Below are positions 1 to 8,051 of a stretch of 64,000 bases of DNA, one piece after another. The translations under genes and the position numbers were made by a program. Positions within the stretch are counted from its first letter, which is position 1, and the number at the start of each line of letters is the position of its first letter. The stretch comes from Gammaproteobacteria bacterium HGW-Gammaproteobacteria-3 (GTDB lineage: Bacteria; Pseudomonadota; Gammaproteobacteria; Methylococcales; Methylomonadaceae), in assembly GCA_002843155.1 (NCBI GenBank), contig PGZD01000001.1:62001-126000 (forward strand). The letters run 5' to 3'. The notes beneath the pieces are model-generated. The model ran no database searches. It was not told the DNA's origin and saw only the letters and a program-made list of their open reading frames with translations.

Positions 1-62
1 ATAGCTATTGCACCGCTTTTGTTGAACAGTTGCTTGATGAGGCTGCTGTGTTTATGAATCAT
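1..62 (-). CDS. Start of next gene in RND operon, probable HlyD/CusB-like adaptor (partial)
   Basis: On the minus strand an ATG at position 62 opens a frame that stays open to the window edge (first residues MIHKHSSLIKQLFNKSGAIA). The ATG overlaps the stop codon of the upstream TolC-like gene by four bases (ATGA), the same translational coupling seen in the czcC-czcB pair at 37941-37944. Position after an outer-membrane factor suggests the periplasmic adaptor of a fourth RND pump. Only 20 residues are visible, so identity is inferred from context alone; a basic N-terminus fits an inner-membrane-anchored adaptor. Confidence 0.45.
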   Translation of the reverse strand, partial: MIHKHSSLIKQLFNKSGAIA

Positions 63-1279
63 GGCCGTTCTCCAATGATGCCTTCAAGCCGGGCGAGGGC
101 TTTTTCATGTTCGACAATTTCGCCATGTAGTTCGATTTCATTGTCCAGCAGCGTCAGTAAACTGGACAGCAAACTGAGGAAATCCACTTTGCCGACACCA
201 TAACTGGCCTGAGCCGCGGCAAGCGTGAAATGTGCCTGGGGAATAATGGCGCCTTGAAGAATGCGAATAAGTTCCTCGGCGCGTTGTGCCTGTGCGATAT
301 TGTCCTTGACCCGGAACAACAGTTCCTGCCTGATCTTCTGCAAATCGTCCTTGCTGGCCTCCCGTCCGGCCACAGCCTCTTTCACCCCTTGCCGTTGTTT
401 GGTGGCAAAATAGAGCGGCACTTCCACATTTAGCATGACCTGATAACCGTTGAGCCCAGTCGGTTCTTCACGGATGCCGCTGGCGCTGAGTTCAAAATTG
501 GGTAAATATTCCCGCTTTGCCAGATCGATTGTTTTATCGCCGCGTTCCACGCCCTTTATTTGGGTGGTAAGTAGCGGCGCCGTGGTGCCGACCAATACTT
601 CCAACTGTTCCTGGCTGTGTTGCAACGGCATTATCGCGATTTCTTCCGGGATTCCCAACGGACTATAGGGATGGCGATTCAAGAGCCGGTTAATGTCTGC
701 CGACAGCGATTGCTTGCGTTGTTCTAAACTGGCCAGCCGCGCGATCAGCCGCGAAATTTCCGTCTGTGCCCGATAGACATCCTGTTGCGCGCCCTTTCCT
801 ACCTCATAGTATGCCTTGGCGGTTTCCTCGAACTGAACCAGCAGGCGCTTGTTTTTCTCTACAATAGCTATCGATTTGACAATAAAATGGAGATCGTAAT
901 AGGCCTCTTTGAGGGCGGCGACCAGTCCAAGCCGGGTCGCCAGATAGCTTTGTTCCAGCATTTCGGCTTCACTGGACGCGATTTCACCTTTGAGCCCGAG
1001 TTTGCCAGGAAACGGAATCGCCTGACTGACTCCAGCCATCGTTTCCCGTTTTTCCAATTCCCTGTGACTCCAGAGAAGTTTAGGATCGGGGAGGGTCTGG
1101 ACCTGGGGAATTCTGGCCTGAGCAGATACCCAGCGTTGTTCAGCCGCCTTGATTTCAGGGTTTTGATCCAACGCCTCCTGGATCAGTTGCGCCAATGGCA
1201 AAACGGGCTCAACGTTATTGTCAGCGGCGAGCATCGAAGCAGGCCACAACAGGCTAGCCCATAGCAAGGCGGATTTCAT
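59..1279 (-). CDS. TolC/CzcC-like outer-membrane efflux factor
   Basis: A 406-residue outer-membrane factor expected to form the trimeric exit channel of an RND metal-efflux pump. A Sec signal peptide (hydrophobic core then AADN) occupies about residues 1-20, and the remainder is the helical OEP repeat. It shares the segment GVSQAIPFPGKL (about residues 83-94) and the YEVGKGAQQDV repeat motif with the two cusC genes of this window, so it belongs to the same metal-type subgroup. The ATG is preceded by AGGAG with 6-7 bases spacing. The next gene overlaps its stop. It lies directly downstream of an ATPase pseudogene. Metal specificity cannot be read from the channel. Confidence 0.9.
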   Translation of the reverse strand: MKSALLWASLLWPASMLAADNNVEPVLPLAQLIQEALDQNPEIKAAEQRWVSAQARIPQVQTLPDPKLLWSHRELEKRETMAGVSQAIPFPGKLGLKGEIASSEAEMLEQSYLATRLGLVAALKEAYYDLHFIVKSIAIVEKNKRLLVQFEETAKAYYEVGKGAQQDVYRAQTEISRLIARLASLEQRKQSLSADINRLLNRHPYSPLGIPEEIAIMPLQHSQEQLEVLVGTTAPLLTTQIKGVERGDKTIDLAKREYLPNFELSASGIREEPTGLNGYQVMLNVEVPLYFATKQRQGVKEAVAGREASKDDLQKIRQELLFRVKDNIAQAQRAEELIRILQGAIIPQAHFTLAAAQASYGVGKVDFLSLLSSLLTLLDNEIELHGEIVEHEKALARLEGIIGERP

Positions 1280-1298
1280 GATATTTCTCCTGAGCCGT

Positions 1299-1472
1299 TC
1301 ATTTGAACTGGTTTACAAAAATGACCAAGGTCGAAGTACTTGCCCTTGCGTCGTTTATTTTGCTCATACCGGGCGAGCCGATTTTTTGCTTCATTTGGCA
1401 GAAAGCCCTGCTCCAAATCGTTTTCAATACGGCTTGCGGCTTCGATAATCGATAGTTGTACCATGCGTTCAT
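1299..1472 (-). pseudogene. Remnant of a P2-type cation ATPase N-terminus
   Basis: Minus-strand translation gives MNAWYN, then after a frame change LSIIEAASRIENDLEQG and EAKNRLARYEQNKRRKGK, then after another frame change TLVIFVNQFK and a stop. This lines up residue by residue with the first 50 residues of the intact ATPase at 16321-19026 (MMHTWHKLSAIE, DMEQGLSTEEAKKRLARYGQ, LLIFISQFK). The remnant keeps a GGAG ribosome site 8 bases ahead of its ATG, so it is a decayed gene start rather than a chance match. It has at least two frameshifts and everything beyond the cytoplasmic N-domain is gone. Confidence 0.85.
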
Positions 1473-1637
1473 AGAGGTGCTCCTCGGCAACGGCTCCCTG
1501 CGTTGGCTAGAGCCGCTTACTGTTAGTGCTCTACCTTCCACCATAACCCACAGGGATTTGGGGATGCAGACTTTGCATGGAGCAAAATATCTGCCCATGC
1601 AGTCCCATTAACAGAAAATCGGCAATGCCAACTTGTA

Positions 1638-2243
1638 TTAAACGTTTGATTTTTCATTATTGTGGCCTGCAGTTTCCGGCAGACGGCAAAATCCTTGTGC
1701 AGGAAAATCCAGGGCGCTGTTAAATTTGCTGGATAAATTCTGGAAGGCAATGAGCCCGGTGAGTTCGACTATTTCACCCTCGTTAAAGTATTCATACAGG
1801 CGCCGAGACAAATCGTCATCAACCCGCCGATCGGTATACGTCACAGCCTCGACATAGTCCAGAACAAGCCTTTCCTTGTTATCGAACAACCCGCTTTCTT
1901 GCCATCGAGCAAGAGCCTCCACCTTGTTCATGGAGCCCGTTCTTTTTGCCAACACGGCGGAGTTAATATCAATACAAAAACGGCAGCCGTTTATTTGCGA
2001 TACCCTTACCGTAATCAATGATCGCAGAACTGGATCTATAGGGCTGCTTTTTCTATCCAGCACCCCATAGAGTATAGCTATTGCTGCAAATAACCGGGGG
2101 ACTCTGGCCCAAATCAAAGCAGGCTTAAGGACTTGTCCATATTTCCTTTTTTGATTCCAAAAGAATGGACGAAGGTAGCAGGGATAACTAACAATGGGCT
2201 TTTCTGTGACTCTCATATCATAATCCAAGCAGATAGTTAACAT
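1638..2243 (-). CDS. AhpD-like carboxymuconolactone decarboxylase family protein
   Basis: A 201-residue protein of the AhpD/CMD fold. The signature is the CxxC pair in INGCRFCIDIN (Cys87, Cys90), the redox motif of the alkylhydroperoxidase D family, preceded by the usual LITVRVSQ helix. Family members act as thiol-dependent peroxidases or related reductases, but many CxxC members have no known substrate. The first in-frame ATG is at 2243; an internal ATG at 2216 would remove nine residues and neither has a convincing ribosome site. It stands alone between the ATPase remnant and a lipoprotein gene. Function beyond the fold is not visible. Confidence 0.8.
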   Translation of the reverse strand: MLTICLDYDMRVTEKPIVSYPCYLRPFFWNQKRKYGQVLKPALIWARVPRLFAAIAILYGVLDRKSSPIDPVLRSLITVRVSQINGCRFCIDINSAVLAKRTGSMNKVEALARWQESGLFDNKERLVLDYVEAVTYTDRRVDDDLSRRLYEYFNEGEIVELTGLIAFQNLSSKFNSALDFPAQGFCRLPETAGHNNEKSNV

Positions 2244-2288
2244 CCGGACTCATCCTAAGACGGTACGGGCAGTGGCTTGTATAAAGCG

Positions 2289-2627
2289 TTACATCTGACG
2301 ATGCAGCTTTGCCATACTCAAGTTTTCTTCAACGGCTTTTTCATAGACGTTAATCAGCCACTGGCAATGGTCTTTAAAACTTTGCGCCTGTTTACCGTAG
2401 AGATAGCTTTTTGACTGATACTGGCTAAGCAGTTTCTTGTGCTGCTCAACTTTAAGCTGCATGACTTTCGCCGCTTCCTCATAGTGTTGCGCCAGTGCCT
2501 CATGATCGGCTTTGGTTTTTGCGTTGTGCACGGCTTGATTCATATCCATCGGATGCGGGCTAAAATTTGCACATGCGGACAACAAACCAATAGCCAAAAG
2601 CAGGATAATCAGTAATTTAGTTTTCAT
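2289..2627 (-). CDS. Small lipoprotein of the HPMDM family (copy 1)
   Basis: A 112-residue predicted lipoprotein: basic start MKTK, hydrophobic stretch, lipobox LLSAC at Cys19, then the motif SPHPMDM. The body is long, charged and probably helical (DHEALAQHYEEAAK, EHKKLLSQYQSKSYLYGKQ), followed by a conserved HCQ and the C-terminal HRQM. Five paralogues occur in this window (13093, 13474, 20640, 30483, 46840), almost all beside metal-transport genes. GGAG lies about 7 bases before the ATG. I do not recognise a described function. His, Met and Cys in conserved places make a metal-related envelope role possible, but that is inference. Confidence 0.85.
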   Translation of the reverse strand: MKTKLLIILLLAIGLLSACANFSPHPMDMNQAVHNAKTKADHEALAQHYEEAAKVMQLKVEQHKKLLSQYQSKSYLYGKQAQSFKDHCQWLINVYEKAVEENLSMAKLHRQM

Positions 2628-2683
2628 GAGTTTTCTCCAAAATAATTCAAATAGTTAAAATGACATCGCTCATCATCCGCCAT

Positions 2684-3319
2684 TTAGATTGTGAATCGTG
2701 GAAAGAATGCCGGTACACGATCTGCATATTTTGAATATTTCTCCCCAAATTCAGCATAGGCTTCTCTCTCTTCGGTTCGGGCCAGTCGGACGTACATGTA
2801 GAGCAAAATCGGAAACATCGCCACTGTCACGATGGTCGGCCATTGCAGCAGGAATCCGAACATGATCATCACGAACCCGGCGTACTGCGGATGCCGGATT
2901 TTTGCGTAGGGTCCGGTGGTGGCCAATGTATGCTGGCGTTGCGCTCGGTACAGCACCCGCCATGCGCTGGATAACAGAAAGAACCCGGCAACGATCAGAA
3001 CGCTGCTGATCAAGTGAAAGGGTCCGAAGTGCGGGTTGCCGCGCCAGCCGAACAGGTCTTCCAGCAGATGGCCGGCATCATGCGAAAGCGGATCGATGCC
3101 GGGAATGCGTTTGGTGAGCCAGCCGGAAAGCAGGTAAATGGTAAGTGGAAAGCCGTACATCTCGGTGAACAGTGCCACGATGAAGGCGGAGAAGGCACCG
3201 AAAGAGCGCCAGTCGCGCTTGCTTTGCGGCTTGGCGAAGCTGAAGGCGAAAATGATGAATACCAGCGAATTGATGATGACCAGCGACCAGAGTCCATAAG
3301 CCGGAGATGGGGCGATCAT
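2684..3319 (-). CDS. Isoprenylcysteine carboxyl methyltransferase-like membrane protein
   Basis: A 211-residue polytopic membrane protein with about five hydrophobic segments. The C-terminal half carries the ICMT/PEMT-type SAM-binding pattern: [16 protein letters not shown], followed by [25 protein letters not shown]. Bacterial members are mostly uncharacterised and often sit near copper genes. The ATG at 3319 is chosen because it overlaps the stop of the upstream DUF2933 gene by four bases (ATGA) and gives a clean membrane start; a longer open frame reaching 3508 has an arginine-rich, non-membrane extension. It forms a two-gene operon with the DUF2933 gene. Confidence 0.8.
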   Translation of the reverse strand: MIAPSPAYGLWSLVIINSLVFIIFAFSFAKPQSKRDWRSFGAFSAFIVALFTEMYGFPLTIYLLSGWLTKRIPGIDPLSHDAGHLLEDLFGWRGNPHFGPFHLISSVLIVAGFFLLSSAWRVLYRAQRQHTLATTGPYAKIRHPQYAGFVMIMFGFLLQWPTIVTVAMFPILLYMYVRLARTEEREAYAEFGEKYSKYADRVPAFFPRFTI

Positions 3320-3549
3320 TTCCTGTCTCCTTCGATTGTGTCTTGGTTGTGGACATGATGGCCATGGTCGCCGTGGCCGTGATGCATGAACAGATGCATC
3401 AGTGGACAGGCCAGCAGGAACAGGTAAGGCAGGATGCCCAGCACATGGGCGCGATGCTCTGTGAACAGCAGGAATACGGCAATTAAAAGAAACCCGTAAA
3501 ACACCCACCTGCCCTTAGCGATGTGGTGCGTCTCGTGCTCATCGGTCAT
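3316..3549 (-). CDS. DUF2933-like small His-rich membrane protein
   Basis: A 77-residue protein with two transmembrane segments (about residues 15-30 and 36-52) and a His-rich tail in which [12 protein letters not shown] follows LMHLFMHH. The layout matches the DUF2933 group of small membrane proteins frequently encoded with copper-resistance genes. The ATG at 3549 has AGGAG 6 bases upstream, which favours it over an upstream in-frame ATG at 3636. It overlaps the ICMT-like gene by four bases. The histidines suggest metal binding at the membrane face, which is an inference. Confidence 0.75.
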   Translation of the reverse strand: MTDEHETHHIAKGRWVFYGFLLIAVFLLFTEHRAHVLGILPYLFLLACPLMHLFMHHGHGDHGHHVHNQDTIEGDRK

Positions 3550-3825
3550 GATGCTCTCCTTTTTTATCTGATTAATCAAAGGCAAACACTCGGCTTTTCT
3601 GGGGGGCTCCAAGAGTTTGACAATTCCGGGAATCATCGTGGGTCTCCCAAAATGAGAACCGCCAAAAGTTCAATAGATGAGGAAATTCACGATGAATTCA
3701 CCAAAGTTTTATATCATACAAAATGGGAGCGTAAGGTCTGTAGTGGCGACGCTGTACGCGGAAAAGCCCGCGACGGCGAGGGACAAGGATGAGCAATCAC
3801 ACTTTTCATGAATTTTCTCTTAGGT

Positions 3826-4275
3826 TTAGTGTCTGGCAAAAACGCGGGTGCTGCCGTCCGCCTGGACAAGCAAGGTTTCATACGGAACGGGCTTGGCGGT
3901 TTCCATGCCCGGAGAACCGGGCGGCATGGAGGGAACGGCCAAGCCGAGAGCTTGGGGTTTTTCCTTGAGCAGGCGCTGGATGTCGGCGGCGGGAACATGG
4001 CCTTCGATGACGTAGTCGCCGACCCGGGCGGTGTGGCAGGAACCCAGGCGATCGGGCATGCCCAGTTTTTTCCGCGCTGCGGGGATGTCGTTAATCTCGC
4101 GGGTGCTTACCAGAAAACCGTTCTGTTGTAGGTGCTCAATCCATTTTCCGCAGCAACCGCAAGAGGGGCTCTTGAACACTTCTACCTGCGTCGCAGCTTG
4201 CGCCCAAGCGGTGCCGGTGCTGACGAGGAAGACTAACAGTAAGGAGTGAAGATGTGGTTTCAGATCTGATTTCAT
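3826..4275 (-). CDS. DUF411 periplasmic metal-binding protein
   Basis: A 149-residue exported protein of the DUF411 family. It has a signal peptide ending near AWAQA (residue 26), then the motif SPSCGCCGKW (Cys39, Cys41, Cys42), DIPAARKKLGMPD, SCHTA (Cys79-His80) and EGHVPA, which are the conserved metal-type positions of the family. DUF411 proteins occur in copper and silver resistance clusters and are thought to bind metal in the periplasm. It is transcribed alone, on the same strand as the DUF2933/ICMT pair 276 bases downstream, and faces away from the cusCBA operon. Confidence 0.85.
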   Translation of the reverse strand: MKSDLKPHLHSLLLVFLVSTGTAWAQAATQVEVFKSPSCGCCGKWIEHLQQNGFLVSTREINDIPAARKKLGMPDRLGSCHTARVGDYVIEGHVPAADIQRLLKEKPQALGLAVPSMPPGSPGMETAKPVPYETLLVQADGSTRVFARH

Positions 4276-4855
4276 GACTGTTTCCAGGGCAATTTAAATG
4301 TGGGCAATCTAAACGGTTGTTCCTTACGAGAGGATGGCCTAGACATTACATTTCCGTAATCTTCGGTGATATGCTCAGTGCATGTGGGAATGCGGTGTCG
4401 TGCCGTGAGGCTGTTCGGGTCGGAATTGCTTACCTTTTCGGATCCGTGCTCCTCCTGACCACTGTGGGTATGCCCACCTTGACTTCTATCTTATCCCTAT
4501 ACGGTTTTTGCAATTTTTTCATTATTTAGTGGTTGTCGCCAAACTTACAAATAGCATCGCAATGCTCGCGAAATTCTGAAAATAAGATATATTCGATTGG
4601 GGGTGATTTGCTTGCTGGAAGGCAGTGAGAGCTGTAAAACTACATCCTTTTACCAACTATCGGGCACCACCAAATATAAAGTTTCATTTCCGGTAGCAAT
4701 GGAATAAGAAAGGTCGGTCAGTCGTAAAATTCCTGAATAAATCGAGACGGTTCGGTTAAATGAAATTGCTGGACTATCCAGCAGTAGAGTCGTTACACTG
4801 GCGCACTCTACAAAATTTCATCTACAATAATGAAGATTAGTTAGATTCGGGCAAT
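4276..4855. other. 580-base non-coding divergent intergenic region
   Basis: No convincing gene is seen between the divergent DUF411 gene and the cus operon leader. A 70-codon open frame at 4317-4529 has no ribosome site and no recognisable composition. The region should carry both promoters. It contains a perfect palindrome at 4767-4783, listed separately, and a short dyad ATTAC-N6-GTAAT at 4345-4360. Confidence 0.5.
4767..4783. promoter_or_regulatory. Perfect 7+3+7 inverted repeat upstream of cus operon
   Basis: TGCTGGA-CTA-TCCAGCA is a perfect dyad 73 bases before the ATG of the leader gene at 4856. It is not followed by a T-run, so an operator for a dimeric regulator is more likely than a terminator. 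No cognate regulator gene is adjacent. Confidence 0.35.
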
Positions 4856-5197
4856 ATGATGCAACACCGCTTCGCCACCATTCTATTAGTGCTCATGGCT
4901 ATCATGCCTGTAGTGGTGGCGTTTGCTCATTATTCTGTACTTGCCAGCCAGTTATCGGTTGCGCAAATGGTTGTCGCCGCCGATGATATGGACGATGGAG
5001 GGGGCTTGGCATCCAAACATGCCGATCATTGCCAATCCGCCACGGCCAAACCTCACTTGGCTAGTTGTAGCTTTCATGTTTGCGTTGATTGTGCAATCAC
5101 CACGTCTTTTGGATTTTTTCCTATTCATGGGGCGCTAGTCACTATAGCTCTGAGGAAATACCTACCTCTGTTTCGTTGCTGGTTCCCCCCGATATAA
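4856..5197 (+). CDS. Small exported Cys/His protein heading cus operon 1
   Basis: A 113-residue protein with an N-terminal hydrophobic signal or anchor (about residues 8-28). A polar loop then carries His and Cys (SKHADHCQSA, LASCSFHVCVDCA), followed by a second hydrophobic stretch ending in a basic tail. No family was recognised with confidence; size and layout recall the DUF2946-like proteins found near copper genes. It precedes cusC by about 140 bases on the same strand. A comparable protein sits in the same place before cus operon 2 (40291) and before the czc operon (39393-39848). A periplasmic metal-sensing or metal-binding role is inferred only from context. Confidence 0.65.
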   Translation: MMQHRFATILLVLMAIMPVVVAFAHYSVLASQLSVAQMVVAADDMDDGGGLASKHADHCQSATAKPHLASCSFHVCVDCAITTSFGFFPIHGALVTIALRKYLPLFRCWFPPI

Positions 5198-5336
5198 AAC
5201 CGCCGATTATTACCCTCTAAGCCGTTCAACGGCGGTGTTTTACTGTAAATAACAACCACCGCCATTAAGACGACCAACATTGGCTGGCTTTAGGCCGTTG
5301 GTTGGTCGTCATTGTTACGACCTTATGAGGACGATC

Positions 5337-6623
5337 ATGACATCCTTTTTTTGTTTAAAGCGTCTGCTGATGGCGACGCTGTTTTTCGTCTGTAGCATTG
5401 CCGCCGCTGCGGAGCAGTCGCTATTAACGGTTGAGGCGGCCACTCAAAAAGTCGCTCAGGACAATCCCGACCTGGCGCAAATGCTGGCTCGCGCCAAGGC
5501 GATGGCCGCCATTCCATCACAAGAGGGCAGCCTGCCCGATCCGCAAATCAGTTTCAATGCCATGAGCCTGCCGACCAATAGTTTCAGCACCCGGCCGGAA
5601 GACATGACACAGATTGGTTTCGGGCTTTCCCAGGCCATTCCCTTTCCCGGCAAACTGGCGCTACGCGAGCAGGCGGCGATGTATGAAGCGGAAGCCGCCA
5701 CACTGACTGCCGATGAACTGCGCCTGCGCCTGTTGAGCGATGTCAAAACCCTGTGGTGGCAGGTTTTTTATCTGGATCGAACCCTGGAGATTGTGAACAA
5801 CAATCACACCTTATTGCAGCAGTTCGTCGACATCGCCAGAAGCAAATACGAAGTCGGCGAAGGCTTGCAGCAGGACGTATTGCTGGCCCAGCTGGAGTTA
5901 TCCAAATTGCTCGATCAAAAAATCACGCTGACCGGGATGCGGCGCGGCACCGTTGCCAAGCTCAACGCCTTGCTGGATCAACCCGCCAACAACTCCGTGC
6001 AATTACCTGCCACAATTTCAATACAGCTGCCGGAAATCAGGCAGGATGACCGCCTGTATCAGCAAGCGGAAAGCTCTAGGCCACTGCTGGAAAGCGAGCG
6101 GCGTGGCATTAACGCCGCGCAATCCAAGCTGGAACTGGCTCAAAAAGACGTATTGCCCGATTTCAATGTCGAAGCGGCGTATGGCGCTCGCGATAACATG
6201 CCGGACGGTACCCGGCGTTCCGATCTGCTGAGTCTGGGCGTCGGCATGAACGTACCGATTTTTGCCGGCAGCAAGCAGAACAAGATGATAGACCAGCGCA
6301 CCAGCGAGCTGATGCAACAACGCTATGCGCTGCAAGATCGATGGAACACGGTTCGTGCTGAAATTACCCAAAGCCACAGCGATTACCAGCGGGCCAAACA
6401 GCAATTCGTATTGTTCGATACCGGCATCATCCCGCAGGCCCGGCAAACCGTGGCCTCCATGCTGGCCGGCTATCAGGTCAACAAGGTCGATTTTCTGAAT
6501 CTGGTGCGTAGCCAGATCACCTTGTTCGAATACGAAACCCAATACTGGAAAGCCTTTACGGAAGCCCAACAAGCACTGGCGCAACTCTGCGCGAATGTGG
6601 GCGAGGACGACATTTATGAATAA
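5337..6623 (+). CDS. cusC: CusC/CzcC-like outer-membrane factor, operon 1
   Basis: A 428-residue TolC-family protein, the outer-membrane channel of the CusCBA-type pump. It has a signal peptide through about SIAAAAEQ, and the helical OEP body includes LSQAIPFPGKLALREQA and KYEVGEGLQQDVLLAQLELSK. The start at 5337 has GAGG 6 bases upstream; ATG 5325 and TTG 5280 are alternatives without that support. The gene ends inside the start of cusB (8-base overlap), so the operon is translationally coupled. Closely related to the channel at 40802 and more distantly to those at 59 and 37941. The symbol is by analogy with Cu/Ag pumps; the channel itself does not fix specificity. Confidence 0.88.
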   Translation: MTSFFCLKRLLMATLFFVCSIAAAAEQSLLTVEAATQKVAQDNPDLAQMLARAKAMAAIPSQEGSLPDPQISFNAMSLPTNSFSTRPEDMTQIGFGLSQAIPFPGKLALREQAAMYEAEAATLTADELRLRLLSDVKTLWWQVFYLDRTLEIVNNNHTLLQQFVDIARSKYEVGEGLQQDVLLAQLELSKLLDQKITLTGMRRGTVAKLNALLDQPANNSVQLPATISIQLPEIRQDDRLYQQAESSRPLLESERRGINAAQSKLELAQKDVLPDFNVEAAYGARDNMPDGTRRSDLLSLGVGMNVPIFAGSKQNKMIDQRTSELMQQRYALQDRWNTVRAEITQSHSDYQRAKQQFVLFDTGIIPQARQTVASMLAGYQVNKVDFLNLVRSQITLFEYETQYWKAFTEAQQALAQLCANVGEDDIYE

Positions 6624-8034
6624 GCAATTGTTATTAACCGCCACAGTGACCTTGGGGATAGGCTTGGCGGGCGGTTATTGGCTGGCTCAGCAACCTAAAC
6701 AGGAATCGGTTGTTCAACCGGCAGAGGGCAGGAAGCCTTTGTTTTATCGAAGCCCCATGAATCCATCGGCGACTTCCCCTGTGCCAACCAAGGATGAAAT
6801 GGGCATGGCTTATGAGCCGGTTTATGCCGACGATAATGTGCCTAAGCAACCCAAAATCCTGTTTTACCGTAATCCCATGAATCCCTCGGTCACCTCGCCG
6901 GTGCCGGCCAAAGACAATATGGGCATGGATTATCTGCCCATGTATGCGGAAGATGAGCATAAAGCCGACGACTCGGCCGGTACCGTTAGAATCGATGCCG
7001 CCACGGTCCAAAACATCGGCGTGCGAACCTCGTTTGCCAAACAAACCTTGCTATCGCATGTGGTCCGAGCCGTTGGCCGGGTAGCCTATGATGAAGAGCA
7101 TATTGTCCGCCTGCATCCCAAAACCGAAGGCTGGATCGAAACCTTGCGTGCCGATAAGACTGGGCAAAGGGTCAGGAAGAATGAAGAGCTGCTGAGTATT
7201 TACTCCCCACAACTGGTGGCCAGCCAACAGGAATATGTGCTGGCGTTAAACAATCTTAAAGTGTTGGAAAAAAGCCCGATCGAAGACATTCGCCGTGGCG
7301 CGGAAGAACTGGTCAAAAGCTCCCGCGAACGCTTGAATCTGTTGGATGTGCCGGCCCATCAACTACACGACCTGACGGATAGCCAATCCATCAAAAAGAG
7401 CCTGCATATTCATACCCCGGCGGACGGCATCGTCATCAATATCGGTGCTCGCGAAGGCCAATACGTGACGCCGGAAACAGAGCTGTACATGATCGCCGAT
7501 CTATCCACGGTCTGGGTCTATGCCGAAATTTATGAGTACGAACTGCCCTGGGTGAAGGAAGGCGACCCGGTTCACATGCGCTTGGCCGGTGTGCCGGGCC
7601 GGACGTTCAGAGGCCGCCTGGCGTTTATCTATCCCTATGCCGAAGCCAAGACCCGGACCATTAAAGTGCGTCTGGTATTTGATAATGCCGACTTATTGTT
7701 AAAACCCGATATGTTTGCCGAAGTCACTATCCATGCCGGCAAACAACTGGATGCGGTGGTGATACCTTCCGAAGCCGTTATCCGTTCCGGCGCGCAAACC
7801 CAGGTGTTGGTGGTGCGCGGTCCCGGTAAATTCGAGCCGCGTCAGGTGACGACGGGTTTGTCGTCCAATGACGACATTGCCATTATTGATGGCTTAGCTG
7901 CGGGTGAGGAAGTGGTCACCTTGGCGCAATTCCTGATCGACTCCGAATCCAAGCTGAACGAAGCCACCTCTAAGATGACGGAACCTTCGGCACCGCAACA
8001 GCCGGCAACCAAGTCGTTGTCCGTTGTCCGTTGA
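6616..8034 (+). CDS. cusB: CusB-like periplasmic adaptor with two heavy-metal-binding repeats
   Basis: A 472-residue membrane-fusion protein linking CusA to CusC. An N-terminal anchor (residues 5-23) is followed by two tandem heavy-metal-binding domains: FYRSPMNPSATSPVPTKDEM with GMAYEPVY, and FYRNPMNPSVTSPVPAKDNM with GMDYLPMY. The HlyD-type barrel-sandwich and beta-barrel domains follow (GWIETLRADKTGQRV, ADGIVINIGAREGQYV, LRPDM-like LLKPDMFAEV). His/Met in the HMBD repeats are typical of Cu/Ag adaptors. The ATG at 6616 has a GAGG site and overlaps the cusC stop. The same two-repeat layout is found in the operon 2 adaptor. Confidence 0.92.
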   Translation: MNKQLLLTATVTLGIGLAGGYWLAQQPKQESVVQPAEGRKPLFYRSPMNPSATSPVPTKDEMGMAYEPVYADDNVPKQPKILFYRNPMNPSVTSPVPAKDNMGMDYLPMYAEDEHKADDSAGTVRIDAATVQNIGVRTSFAKQTLLSHVVRAVGRVAYDEEHIVRLHPKTEGWIETLRADKTGQRVRKNEELLSIYSPQLVASQQEYVLALNNLKVLEKSPIEDIRRGAEELVKSSRERLNLLDVPAHQLHDLTDSQSIKKSLHIHTPADGIVINIGAREGQYVTPETELYMIADLSTVWVYAEIYEYELPWVKEGDPVHMRLAGVPGRTFRGRLAFIYPYAEAKTRTIKVRLVFDNADLLLKPDMFAEVTIHAGKQLDAVVIPSEAVIRSGAQTQVLVVRGPGKFEPRQVTTGLSSNDDIAIIDGLAAGEEVVTLAQFLIDSESKLNEATSKMTEPSAPQQPATKSLSVVR

Positions 8035-8051
8035 GCAGGGAGCGCACCGAC

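Noticed and set aside
785-1264. 159-codon open frame antisense to the TolC-like gene
   Set aside because: It is a mirror of a well-supported coding gene, has no ribosome site and no recognisable domain; similar long antisense frames occur opposite cusC, cusB and czcA.
4345-4360. ATTAC-N6-GTAAT dyad resembling a CopR/CzcR box
   Set aside because: Arms are only five bases, it is only a partial match to the usual box, no second copy was found before the cus operons, and no response regulator is nearby.
4317-4529. 70-codon open frame in the divergent intergenic region
   Set aside because: No ribosome site, no family resemblance, and it would occupy the promoter region of the DUF411 gene.
6018-6644. 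208-codon open frame antisense to cusC/cusB
   Set aside because: Shadow of the TolC-like gene; composition is that of a reverse-complemented GC-skewed gene.
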